From IMG/VR virus record IMGVR_UViG_3300001041_000022, positions 1 to 64,000 of that record: a stretch of DNA of 64,000 nucleotides; one strand, given 5' to 3'. This DNA is from a virus. The notes beneath the pieces were generated by a model. It was given only the letters and a program-made list of their open reading frames with translations. It was not told the DNA's origin and did no database searches. Each line of letters begins with the position of its first letter. Position 1 is the stretch's first letter. The translations under genes were made by a program, and so were the position numbers. Shown in pieces: positions 23,315 through 32,600 of the stretch.

Positions 23315-23659
23315 ATGATTAATTATGATAGGATTAGAGAGATATGCGAGTATTTAGATGTAGAAATCTATGGTAAGGATTGTAATTTTATTGATGAAGA
23401 TAGCGTTACATTTTACAGTAGAGATTATTGTCACAGTATATCTTTTGAAGAGCTAATAAAATGGTATATTAAAAGAATTGATATCATTGATGTTGATGAA
23501 GATTGTGACGCAAATATTGTAGTTGATAAAGTAGATAAAAATATAGAATATTTAATGGAATTAATAAAAATTTATTCAATTTATAATGTGATTAATCAAT
23601 TAAAATACAAATTTATAGAGATAGGAGAAAAACATGGAGAGTTTCGAATTACAATGTAA
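23315..23659 (+). CDS. hypothetical protein (114 aa)
   Basis: RBS AAAGGA. Acidic, with DVDEDCDANIVVDKVD; the C-terminal half is helical. It overlaps the next gene by 26 nt. Unknown. Confidence 0.6.
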   Translation: MINYDRIREICEYLDVEIYGKDCNFIDEDSVTFYSRDYCHSISFEELIKWYIKRIDIIDVDEDCDANIVVDKVDKNIEYLMELIKIYSIYNVINQLKYKFIEIGEKHGEFRITM

Positions 23660-23951
23660 TTGCGGCAGTTGTAACACAGGCATATTTAGTTGTACAAAAA
23701 GAGGAACCAATGCGGTAATTATAACTTACATTTGTAATTCATGTGGCAATATGGAGGAAGTAGTCCAGTATTTGTATAAAGATAAATATTTAAATGAGAG
23801 ATATTGTACCGTAGCAGAATCGTTGGAAGAATCTTTAAAAGAAATGCAATTAATGAGACGGGGTAAATTACCTAAAAAATCTTTAAAAGAATCTAAACAA
23901 GAATGGGATATATGGGTAGAAGAAACGGAAGAAGAATTGAAACAACAATAA
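23634..23951 (+). CDS. zinc-finger-like protein (105 aa)
   Basis: CNCGSC, FSCTK and ICNSCGN give two Cys pairs, forming a probable N-terminal zinc ribbon; the rest is helical and charged. RBS TAGGAG inside the preceding gene. Confidence 0.65.
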   Translation: MESFELQCNCGSCNTGIFSCTKRGTNAVIITYICNSCGNMEEVVQYLYKDKYLNERYCTVAESLEESLKEMQLMRRGKLPKKSLKESKQEWDIWVEETEEELKQQ

Positions 23952-23985
23952 TTTAAAATATAAAAGGAGAGGAGTGTATTGCAAT

Positions 23986-24381
23986 ATGATAGATAAAAAA
24001 TTGCTTGAAAGACAATTGAGTTTTTATAGAGAGAAAGATATGCTTTTAAAACCAGAAGTGTTTAATAAAAATGTTCTACCTAGCTTATTAAAAAAGTTTA
24101 CCAACTATGGCATGACCGAAAATTTTTATTGTTGCAATGGAGATGAACTTTGTTGTTGGCAAGAAATCGTTGAACAGGGTAATTGGAACTTAACATTGGA
24201 AAGTGTTAAGGAAAATATAAAAAGGAATGTTAAGTTCACGAAAAAATATTTATATAACCAAAGTAAATATGGTAAAAGACTCTATAAATATGAAGATGAA
24301 TACGGTTGCCACATTTATATTTATCTAAGAGATATATTTAAAGTAGACTACGCAATCTGGTTCAATAATGAAAAAGAATAA
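23986..24381 (+). CDS. hypothetical protein (131 aa)
   Basis: ATG 23986 is chosen because a GTG at 23974 overlaps the RBS (AGGAGAGGAG). Contains CCNGDELCCW, two Cys pairs without clear zinc geometry. Family unknown. Confidence 0.65.
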   Translation: MIDKKLLERQLSFYREKDMLLKPEVFNKNVLPSLLKKFTNYGMTENFYCCNGDELCCWQEIVEQGNWNLTLESVKENIKRNVKFTKKYLYNQSKYGKRLYKYEDEYGCHIYIYLRDIFKVDYAIWFNNEKE

Positions 24382-24409
24382 ATCTAAAATATAAAATAGT
24401 GAGGTAAAA

Positions 24410-24883
24410 ATGAGAGTAATTTCGTTCGACCAGTCAACCAACAAAACAGGATATTCGGTATTCGATAATGAGAATTTAATTAATCACGGAGTTTTAGATT
24501 TTAGTGAGATCGAAAATTCAGATGAGAGAATATTTAAACTAAAAACTGAAGCTAACAACCTAATTAAAAATCAAAAAGCTGAAATTGTAGCAATAGAACA
24601 AATACAATATCAAGGTAATTTACAGGGGTATAAGCCTCTAGCAGAACTATTAGGAGTTATGAAAAACAATCTATATGAACAAGAGCTGCTGTACTTTATC
24701 ATAGAACCTTCAAAATGGAAGTCTACATGTGGAGTTAAAGGAAAAAAAAGAGTGGATCAAAAAGCCAATGCTCAAAATTTTGTCAAAGAACAATTTGATA
24801 TAGATGCTTCTGAAGATGAGGCGGATGCTATTTGCATTGGATGGCACATGGTTCAAAAAGAAGTAAAAAAAGTAATTATTTAA
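24410..24883 (+). CDS. RuvC-like Holliday junction resolvase
   Basis: 157 residues. RNase H-like fold with SFDQST (D7), VAIEQIQ (E63) and SEDEADA near 138 supplying the acidic metal ligands. Length and order match phage/lactococcal RuvC resolvases, which cut branched DNA before packaging or during recombination. Confidence 0.85.
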   Translation: MRVISFDQSTNKTGYSVFDNENLINHGVLDFSEIENSDERIFKLKTEANNLIKNQKAEIVAIEQIQYQGNLQGYKPLAELLGVMKNNLYEQELLYFIIEPSKWKSTCGVKGKKRVDQKANAQNFVKEQFDIDASEDEADAICIGWHMVQKEVKKVII

Positions 24884-24931
24884 GCTTGTTTTAAATATAC
24901 ATAATAATGAAACGTGAAAGGGTTATAATTT

Positions 24932-25117
24932 ATGGTAGAACCTATTATTAAAAAACACACTAAAGACAAAATAGATAAAAAAGATCAATCTCTGCCACCT
25001 TTCCCTAATGAAATTAAAAAAGAGTTGTTTTTAATTATGAGCAGAAGAGCATTTGAGGCAGGATTAGTAAGTAACGATGTATATCAAAAAGTTAAAGCTG
25101 ATATTGAAAAGCTTTAA
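24932..25117 (+). CDS. small hypothetical protein (61 aa)
   Basis: RBS AAAGGG. Basic N-terminus and a helical C-terminal half (KKELFLIMSRRAFEAGLVSN). Last gene before the integrase promoter. Confidence 0.6.
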   Translation: MVEPIIKKHTKDKIDKKDQSLPPFPNEIKKELFLIMSRRAFEAGLVSNDVYQKVKADIEKL

Positions 25118-25142
25118 CTTTCTTTTTTATAATATCTAAATA

Positions 25143-25170
25143 TTGACGCAACATGTATTAATAGTATATT
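25143..25170 (+). promoter_or_regulatory. sigma-A-type promoter for the serine integrase
   Basis: TTGACG (25143-25148), 16-nt spacer, TATATT (25165-25170), 49 nt before the integrase start. No terminator was found before it, so upstream transcription may also read in. Confidence 0.6.
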
Positions 25171-25218
25171 ATTATAACTATCAAACTCATATTATACATA
25201 TGGTAACAGAGGTGAAGA

Positions 25219-26961
25219 ATGGACTTATATACAATTAGAAATACTTTGAATCTAGGCAAATCTATCTACGACTTACAGTTAAGAGTTACATATTATACTA
25301 GGGTATCAACTTCTACCTTAGATCAATTAAACTCTCTCAAGAATCAAATTAATTATTTTGAAGAACATATTAAAAGTTGTAATAATTGGACTCTCGTAGA
25401 AGGATACATCGATGAAGGTATTACAGGCACATCAATCAATAAAAGAGAAGCATTTAACCAAATGATTGAAGACGGAAGAAATAAGAAATTTGATTTAGTT
25501 ATAACTAAAGAAGTAAGTAGATTTGCTAGAAATACAATTGATAGCTTGTTTTATACTAGAGAATTATTAAAATACGGTATAGGAGTGCTATTTCAAAATG
25601 ATGGAATAAATACCTTGATGCCAGATTCGGAGGTTAAACTTGCCATAATGTCTAGTTTAGCTCAAGAAGAAAGTAGAAAGATATCAGATAGAGTTAAATG
25701 GGGGCATAAACGTTCAATCGATTCGGGAAAAGTGTTGGGGAATAATAAAATATGGGGATATAATAAAGAAAATGGCAAACTAGTAATAGAGAAAGAAGAA
25801 GCTGAAATTGTATGTCAAATCTTCGATTTATATGCAAATCAAAATAAAGGAATAAGGACAGTATCCGATATGCTGTCTCAAAAAGAAATTGTAAATAGAA
25901 ACGGAAACCCCATTACGTTTAATACTATAAAATCTATTATTACTAATCCAAAATATAAGGGATATTATTGTGGTAAAAAATCAACAACAATAGATTTTAT
26001 TACAAAAGAGCGAGAGTTTTTTAATTCAGATAAATGGATAACATATAAAGATTATGAAAGCGTTCCACCAATTGTTTCCGAGGAAATATGGGAAAAGGCA
26101 AACAATATCTTAAAACAAAGAAGTGAAAAAATGACATCCGAAGATAAGACATCGTATCAAAATAAATTCTTATATTCTGGAAAAATAATTTGCTCAGAAC
26201 ACAAAACATCATATTGGAGAAATTTTTATAAATACGACACTATAGAATCAAAAGAAGTATGGCAATGTAAAATTTATAGAAAAAAAGGTAAAAAATTTTG
26301 CGATAGTCCAATGATGTATAAAAATGAGTTGGATGATATTATGAAACACGTACTACATATGTATTCTAAGTATAAAAACGTTTTTAGCAAAGAATTAACT
26401 GAACTACATTCTAAATATTTAAAAGAAGTTAATTATGACAAAGATATTAAAGAGTTGATGAACAATATAAATGAAAATAAAGTATTAAAGAAAAATCTTT
26501 TACGGTTATATGCGGGAGGAAATGTAGCGGACAACGATTATCAAGAACAAATTAAAGATTTAAATGATGAAATTGAGGGTTATGAAAAACGAATAAAAAA
26601 TTATGAAAAATTAAACGATGCAAAGTATGATGTAGCATCACAAGTAAAATCATTAAAAGAATTCTTTAATTTTGATTTTGATATTAACAGTGAACTAGAC
26701 GAAGAAACAATGGATAAATTTTTGGAAAAAATTGAAGTATCAAAAGGGAAAGAAAAAAATGAAATATGCATTAATGTTGTATTAAAAGCGGGTCTGGGTG
26801 AAATACCAGTTTACTTCATAAGAGATATGCATTTGATGTTTATCACACATATAGAAGATAACAAACGCATGTTTAAATTTTTTAGAAAGAAAAACGCTAG
26901 AGATACACATCCTGTAGAGGTTAATTACATTATAGATTTACAATTTGAACTTGCTTCTTAA
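25219..26961 (+). CDS. large serine recombinase (integrase)
   Basis: 580 residues. The catalytic domain (1-165) has YYTRVSTSTLDQ with Ser30 and the conserved EVSRFARN and AQEESRKISDRV segments. Residues about 170-300 are the recombinase domain, followed by a zinc ribbon (C-SEH...C...C near 320-365) and a coiled coil at about 400-480, ending with a beta domain. It catalyses site-specific integration and excision between att sites. Confidence 0.95.
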   Translation: MDLYTIRNTLNLGKSIYDLQLRVTYYTRVSTSTLDQLNSLKNQINYFEEHIKSCNNWTLVEGYIDEGITGTSINKREAFNQMIEDGRNKKFDLVITKEVSRFARNTIDSLFYTRELLKYGIGVLFQNDGINTLMPDSEVKLAIMSSLAQEESRKISDRVKWGHKRSIDSGKVLGNNKIWGYNKENGKLVIEKEEAEIVCQIFDLYANQNKGIRTVSDMLSQKEIVNRNGNPITFNTIKSIITNPKYKGYYCGKKSTTIDFITKEREFFNSDKWITYKDYESVPPIVSEEIWEKANNILKQRSEKMTSEDKTSYQNKFLYSGKIICSEHKTSYWRNFYKYDTIESKEVWQCKIYRKKGKKFCDSPMMYKNELDDIMKHVLHMYSKYKNVFSKELTELHSKYLKEVNYDKDIKELMNNINENKVLKKNLLRLYAGGNVADNDYQEQIKDLNDEIEGYEKRIKNYEKLNDAKYDVASQVKSLKEFFNFDFDINSELDEETMDKFLEKIEVSKGKEKNEICINVVLKAGLGEIPVYFIRDMHLMFITHIEDNKRMFKFFRKKNARDTHPVEVNYIIDLQFELAS

Positions 26962-26979
26962 CCAATAATATTATAGAAT

Positions 26980-27010
26980 AAAGCATATTATAAGTATGCT
27001 TTTATTTTTT
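26980..27010 (+). terminator. rho-independent terminator after the integrase
   Basis: AAAGCATA (26980-26987) pairs with TATGCTTT (26995-27002), followed by TATTTTTT. The RBS of the next gene begins at once after it. Confidence 0.8.
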
Positions 27011-27021
27011 GGAGGTAATCA

Positions 27022-27363
27022 ATGTTATTCAGTTCACTAATCCATTGTCAAAATTGCAACCACACATATAAAGGTAGGAAAGAACGTAATCAAATAAATT
27101 ATCGCTGCAACAACCGTTTAAAAAATGGCACACAAGCATGTATAAATAAAAGCTTCATAAACGAAGAAGAATTAGCTTCAGTAGTTTTAAAACAATGTAA
27201 TATATCAAATACTCAATTTATTAAAGATAATAAGTTCATGAGAGAGCTAATTAGCGAGGTAATAATAAATTCCGACGGATCATACACAATTAACTATAAA
27301 GACCCGAATTTCAAGCCTACATTCATTTCTGACACAAAATTGTCTTGGGGTACAACAAACTGA
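27022..27363 (+). CDS. stand-alone serine-recombinase-type zinc-ribbon protein
   Basis: 113 residues from ATG after TTGGAGG. LFSSLIHCQNCNHTYKG and NYRCNNRLKNGTQACINK match the zinc-ribbon and adjoining segment of large serine recombinases, but the catalytic domain is absent. Either a fragment of a second recombinase kept as a gene or an accessory factor of the integrase. The good RBS argues for expression. Its stop region contains a direct repeat. Confidence 0.65.
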   Translation: MLFSSLIHCQNCNHTYKGRKERNQINYRCNNRLKNGTQACINKSFINEEELASVVLKQCNISNTQFIKDNKFMRELISEVIINSDGSYTINYKDPNFKPTFISDTKLSWGTTN

Positions 27364-27439
27364 CCCCGTAACCATTGCGAGAGTAGGGCTAAAAACCCAA
27401 TAAAATCAACCTTTTATACAATCAATGGGGTACAACAAA
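27346..27439 (+). repeat. 14-bp direct repeat flanking the end of the integrase region
   Basis: TGGGGTACAACAAA occurs at 27346-27359 (inside the zinc-ribbon gene's end) and again at 27426-27439. Being next to the integrase and at the strand switch, it could relate to an attachment site; that is inference. Confidence 0.5.
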
Positions 27440-27446
27440 AATAGGC

Positions 27447-27489
27447 AAAAAAATAGTGGGGAAGAGGTAACCGAAGTCACATCTTCCCC
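27447..27489 (-). terminator. terminator at the strand switch (- strand)
   Basis: GGGGAAGA (27458-27465) pairs with TCTTCCCC (27482-27489); on the minus strand the stem is followed by a T-run (27447-27453). It ends the lysis operon. Confidence 0.8.
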
Positions 27490-27502
27490 TAAAAGTATTC
27501 AT

Positions 27503-27832
27503 CTATTTCTTTTCTAACTTATCAATCAACCTCCCAATTGCTGGTTTAAAAAATATTTCAATTCGCTCTCTAGTAAAAAATTCTCTAACATCTTCTGGTA
27601 AATTATTAACTTTAAGCATGATAATATCAATTATTTCTATTATAAATAACGTTCTATCTTTTTTAGAATTGTATAATTTTATTAACTCATCAATAGTTTC
27701 ATAACCAATTTTTGATATTTTATTCCAACCATCTTCTGTGAACTTTCCATCACTAGATTTCACAAGTTTAATAATTTCTAGAACTGCTAATATAGATGTG
27801 ATTGCGAATAATATATAAAATATGTAATCCAT
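27503..27832 (-). CDS. single-pass membrane protein of the lysis region, holin-like
   Basis: 109 residues: one N-terminal membrane helix (residues 2-24) and a long soluble alpha-helical part ending KLEKK. It lies directly downstream of the endolysin. Topology resembles small accessory holin-type proteins; no specific family confirmed. RBS GGAGG. Confidence 0.5.
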   Translation of the reverse strand: MDYIFYILFAITSILAVLEIIKLVKSSDGKFTEDGWNKISKIGYETIDELIKLYNSKKDRTLFIIEIIDIIMLKVNNLPEDVREFFTRERIEIFFKPAIGRLIDKLEKK

Positions 27833-27845
27833 AAATAATACCTCC

Positions 27846-28445
27846 TTATTGTTTGATTAGGTAAATTTTATCCCCCTGAACCACTTTAATTGACTTAACT
27901 CTGGCAGATAATATATCTCTAAGATTCACATATGTGCTACCATCAATCTTATAATTATCAACCTTTACTGGAGTTCCATCAGAATAAAAAAGCTTCATAG
28001 TATTATGTTCCACGTTATCATCTCCTTCTTTTGGAATAGTAGGAACTTTTCCCGATTTCAAATCGGATAAACTTAATCCGCCAGTCCACTGAAGGTGCGG
28101 ATAGTCCTTAAAACTAGTCCAATCACCTCCATAACTATCAAATCCAACAGAAAGACCAATTTTCCCGATTTTTTTAAATAATGCAATATCATTCCAATCA
28201 ATTTTACCATTAACTATTGGAGCAAAGTCAACAGCCAGACCGTAGTTGTGCATTGAGTTACCACCTTTGGCTTGAGTCACAATATTTCCAGAAGTAGTTC
28301 TTCCTTGAGCATACAATGCGTTTTGTTCTGCTATTGTTCGTAAACCTTGTGTAATAGTTACATTAATATTTTGTTTTTTACACTCAGCTAAAAACTTTTC
28401 AGTAAGAATTTTTACATATGGATTTAACTTATTTAAATCTATCAT
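27846..28445 (-). CDS. endolysin: VanY/M15-type peptidase with stalk-like C-terminus
   Basis: 199 residues. GLRTIAEQNALYAQGR, SMHNYGLAVDF (His66, Asp73) and YPHLQW (His117) are the zinc ligands and catalytic residues of M15 L-Ala-D-Glu/D-Ala peptidases. Residues about 148-199 (LFYSDGTPVKVDNYKIDG, then STYVNLRDIL) resemble the copper-amine-oxidase-N 'stalk' repeat of clostridial surface proteins, a likely wall-binding module. It cuts peptidoglycan peptides at lysis. Confidence 0.88.
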   Translation of the reverse strand: MIDLNKLNPYVKILTEKFLAECKKQNINVTITQGLRTIAEQNALYAQGRTTSGNIVTQAKGGNSMHNYGLAVDFAPIVNGKIDWNDIALFKKIGKIGLSVGFDSYGGDWTSFKDYPHLQWTGGLSLSDLKSGKVPTIPKEGDDNVEHNTMKLFYSDGTPVKVDNYKIDGSTYVNLRDILSARVKSIKVVQGDKIYLIKQ

Positions 28446-28475
28446 AAGTAATCACCTTCCATTCTTTTATATTTT

Positions 28476-29006
28476 TTATTCAACAGGAGTATCATTTCTT
28501 TCAATATTCTCACCCACTAATTCATCTCTTTTCTTATTGAAGAATTGCAATATAGGCTTAAACCGTTTAAACCCAAGGTCTATAGAGTTTTCAAGAATTG
28601 AAGAAAATTCGATTACAACAATCATACTATACAAAAATGTGCTGATTGCTTGACCACAAATAACTTCTGGAATAATGCTAGTTTGATTAGCAACATATAA
28701 GAAAACTCCATAAAAGAATATTTTTGCAAATAGACCATATTTAAGTTTCTTGCTTGATAGGGTTTTGTCTTCTCCCTTCCATGAAATTACAAAATAATAT
28801 AAGCTTATAGTTTTATATTTTTTATAAACTTCTGCCATCATTCTGCTGATTACGTCAGCAATTACTAAAACAAAAATAAAAACGATTATTTCTTTTGGAT
28901 ATCCTATTGCACTTAAAAACGTAGTCAATATCAAACTGACCAACCAAACCATTTCATTTTTTAAGATTTTTAAGAATCCTAGTAAATGACTAATCACCTC
29001 GCTCAT
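28476..29006 (-). CDS. phage holin (holin_4 / toxin-secretion type)
   Basis: 176 residues from ATG 29006 after AGGGGGA. Hydrophobic segments at about 17-34, 36-55, 90-110 and 115-135, with the basic cytoplasmic loop and acidic tail typical of the clostridial toxin-secretion/phage-lysis holin family. Forms the lysis pore next to the endolysin. Confidence 0.8.
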   Translation of the reverse strand: MSEVISHLLGFLKILKNEMVWLVSLILTTFLSAIGYPKEIIVFIFVLVIADVISRMMAEVYKKYKTISLYYFVISWKGEDKTLSSKKLKYGLFAKIFFYGVFLYVANQTSIIPEVICGQAISTFLYSMIVVIEFSSILENSIDLGFKRFKPILQFFNKKRDELVGENIERNDTPVE

Positions 29007-29033
29007 TTTATTTCCCCCTTGAAATTTGAATAA

Positions 29034-29124
29034 TAAAAAAGAGACACTCATAACTGAATGTCTCTAACCTCTATATTAACTTGCTCTCACAAGTAATTTT
29101 AAAAAGAAAGAGGTAATAACCTCT
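29034..29124 (-). terminator. tandem terminators between tail fibre and holin genes
   Basis: Two minus-strand hairpins: AGAGACA/TGTCTCT (29040-29065) followed by a T-run at 29035-29040, and AGAGGT/ACCTCT (29109-29124) followed by a T-rich tract. They separate structural from lysis genes. Confidence 0.7.
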
Positions 29125-29240
29125 ATTTTGAGAATACCCCAACTAACCAATCCTTATTCGTCTTTTCAATTAAAATAATGGTTTCATCAAGTAAAAATGG
29201 GAAATCATTTTATATTTTTGATTAAAAGTTTTGTTTTATA
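29125..29240 (-). other. short gap, nothing clear
   Basis: AT-rich interval between the small gene at 29241-29348 and the tandem terminators. I see no gene and no clear promoter. Confidence 0.5.
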
Positions 29241-29348
29241 TTACTTACTCAATTCCATCCTATATAATTCTGGGACTTCATATATCGTAATCCGACCAAT
29301 ATCAATTAAAAATCTATATAATCTTAACTTTCTTTCATCAATATTCAA
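29241..29348 (-). CDS. very small tail-associated protein, TTG start (35 aa)
   Basis: TTG at 29348 lies 8 nt after GGAGGTG, which is inside the last codons of the upstream gene. The frame runs to TAA 29241-29243 with a basic start and EVPELYRMEL end. Position after the fibre genes resembles that of the small XkdX proteins, but the sequence does not prove it. Confidence 0.45.
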   Translation of the reverse strand: MNIDERKLRLYRFLIDIGRITIYEVPELYRMELSK

Positions 29349-29349
29349 A

Positions 29350-29601
29350 TTACAGCACCTCCGCTTCTATCAATAGACTTGTGGCATCGTTTAACAAACT
29401 GGTCGCATTACTTAATTGGACTTCCAGCTCTGCTATACGTTCCTCAGGTGCCTGCTCTGGTTCTATTGGGGCATCATCAAATACTAAATAATTACCGTCA
29501 TTTAAAGTTATAGCATCCTCTACTAAAAACTCCCCATTTACTGTGGCTTCGTCAATCAATTCTTGTCTATTTTCATCGGTATAGTATACTTTTCTTGACA
29601 T
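29350..29601 (-). CDS. small tail-fibre-associated coiled-coil protein (83 aa)
   Basis: ATG 29601 after AGGAGGG; an apparently longer frame has no RBS. The N-terminal half is beta-rich and acidic; residues 50-80 (EERIAELEVQLSNATSLLND) are a coiled coil. It lies directly behind the giant fibre gene, where fibre-assembly or chaperone proteins are often encoded; inference. Confidence 0.65.
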   Translation of the reverse strand: MSRKVYYTDENRQELIDEATVNGEFLVEDAITLNDGNYLVFDDAPIEPEQAPEERIAELEVQLSNATSLLNDATSLLIEAEVL

Positions 29602-29612
29602 GGTTTTCCCTC

Positions 29613-32600
29613 CTAATTTGTATATACAGGAACAATACTTTGAGCAGCGGCTAAAACAAAATTCTGTACTCTTGCACCAGTACTGCCTACAACTCTGCCC
29701 CATATACCTATGATATCTCCGGGGTTTACATTTATAATGTCTTCTACATAATTAGTGTAGTCAGTTGATGTTGTCGACCTTTCTGTACCCACTGGTGTGT
29801 TATTTATATATATTCTGCCGTAGGCGGTAGCTCCTGCATTTTGACTAGATAGGTCGAACTTAACCCTATAGCTACCTTTTATGTGAACTGTAGCCCCCCT
29901 TACCCTAGAATATGAAGTGCCATATGCGGTATTACTAGGCGCATAACTAAACATTGTTATATCGCCAGCGGTAACCTCTTTAGGCTCACATGTTCCTACA
30001 ATACCTAATCCTGCAACATTTCCTACTTTTACTCCAGCTTTAATATTAGAAGCCCATAGGTTATCTATAATTTGAATGTGCCACTCCCCATTATATAAAC
30101 CATTTGGTGTACCTAATACCAATGCTCCATCCCAAGCTCCTCCAATATTTGAGCTAGGCAATGATCCAGTATCCCCTGTTTTTGAAGGTACGTTACCAGT
30201 AATTAAACTTCCATTAACATAAGCTTTCTTACCATTTAATATATTTGATGCTACTGCATCTCCATCAGAAGTTTCCACCACACTGGATTTTCCTGCCACC
30301 CCGAAAATATTAACTCCCGCTCTAATATTTCCTGTTACTAAATCTACATCGCCCAGCACTTTTCCATCTGCTGCCAAACCCCCATAATATCCTTGTGCTA
30401 TAGCTTGGTCTACCGTGGATGGAGTAATCACGGTTGCACTACCAATCTTACTTATCATATTGCCTGTTTTTTTACTGCCGCCCTGATAGAATGTCTCCCC
30501 AGCTAATACATGAGATGCTACAGCATTTGCATCATCTGATATATCAGCTATCTTGGTTGCTAGTTGTAAAAAAGTATCGCTTCCACTTGCAGATTGTCCC
30601 ATGCCAGCAATAGCCGATGCAATAGCGGTTTTCCCATTACTGGCAGACGTAAAAAGTTCGTCTAACGCTTCCTCCAACCTCTCCACCGCACTAACCGTCT
30701 CATTCACCTGTGCTTTTAAATTAGTACTATAACTATAACTCAAACTAGGTATTACGCTCAACTCTGTGCTATAGTTATAACCGTACTCGTAATACTCACC
30801 AGCCGTTGCCCCGCTAATAGTAAAACTCAATCCACCACTAGCCACTGTACAAGCTGTAATATCTACAAGCGTAAAAGTACCATTACCGACATCAATTTTA
30901 TTCATAAAATCTAATGTTGCAATTGGATAATCCGTATCTGCAATAGCAATATTAGCACCATAGTAACCTACATCTGTTATGCTAGGCTCTAAATATAATG
31001 TACCACTTGGCTTGCTTGTTAGGTTGCTAGGTAGATAATTTGCGGTGGTTGGTACTGCTAGTTGGTAAAGTATTTGTGTCCCTGCTAGTGCTGCTTGTGC
31101 TGCCGCTAGGCTTGCGTATGTGCCTTTAGGAAATATAATAACGATTCTTTCGGTTTCAGAGTATACGAATTTCCAATGTGAGTCTGCACTGTCAAAAAGA
31201 GCAATAGTTGTTTCTGGATAATTACCTACTTTTATTATATTTTGCACAGTTCCATTAGATGGTTTAGCCAAAGGTAAAAAACTAACGTTAGTTTGAATAT
31301 AATCAGCATTTACTCCTGTTGTAATTAGCGCTGTTATATCACTTGCCTGTAAACTATACCAATCACTAATATTCTTAGCATACTTCCCCGTCAGCAAATC
31401 CACTGTATCTGCTACTGTGCCTACTCTACGTAACTCTGGTGTTGTGTACGCTGTGGATTCTGTGTAGGGTTCGTATGTTGTTGCGGATGAGCCGAGTTCG
31501 AGTTGTGCGGTATCTAAATTAGCAACCAGTACGGATGATATAGCATATATCGCATTTGCAGGAACTGTAAAAGGATTTGTATACACTTCGGATATGAATA
31601 TTTTGCTTTTATCATAAAACGCTACTGTACTAGCAAAATTCGTCTTGCAATAAGTACTAGATGGATTTACCCGCATATAGCCAGTTACGTTATACGTCAC
31701 ATCTGTTGTTGTTGCACCATTTGCAGTTCCAGATAAGCGTTTGCCATAAATTAATATATCGTTTTTATCAAACAAATTCTTCCCAACACTCTTAACTCTC
31801 TGCGGTGCAATGGATTTAGTAGTATCAAACCAGTTAGCAAAACGTGCGTTCATCTGGTCTGCTGTAAGATTGTAAAGTGGATTGGTGCTGTCTACGCCCA
31901 TATCGATTGCCATTACTTCTTTGACTTCCATTACTTTTCCGCTTGCTGTGGCGGCGTCTACGTAGGTATGCATTAAATACACTCTAAAATTTCCGCTCAG
32001 TGACGCTTGACAAGTTGCTATTGCCGAAAATGTATACCACGTATTTGGCACTGGAGCAGCTACAACCGCAGGAGAACCTGTTATAGTAGTTCCAGTGCCA
32101 TCAGATATTTTTATGTATAAATATTGGCAATTTGCGTTTGTAACCCTAGCTCTCCCTGTGATGTACATTTTTTTGCCAGTTACTACTGGAATAATTGACT
32201 GTTGATAGGTTTGAGGAGAGCTACTGCTGCCACTGCCTGTAAGGTTCAGTACATTATTTGCTGCACTTACTGTAGCACCTACGGTTAGTGTCCACCCAGC
32301 AGTACTTGTAAAATTACTATTTGTGACTATATTAGTATTAGTATTACCTTCTAACTCTGCTGATGCAAAAGGTGATTTCATTGCTGTGGATGGTAGAGAG
32401 GTTACTTGTTGTGTTGTTGTTGCTTCTGCTGTGTATGTGGCGTTTTCGATTAATTGTGTTGTTCTAAGTGGAGTCATGAATACAGTATTTGACGTTCCAG
32501 CTTCTGCTTCTGCTTCTGTAGCTATTTTTAAATTAGCCGACTTTTCTTCTATCTTTCTGTCCAACCTCTCCACCGCACTAACCGTCTCATTCACCTGTGC

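Noticed and set aside
23974-23985. GTG start for the gene at 23986
   Set aside because: It coincides with the Shine-Dalgarno; ATG 23986 has workable spacing.
27022-27363. A second complete serine recombinase
   Set aside because: Only the zinc-ribbon portion is present; no catalytic Ser motif exists upstream in the same frame.
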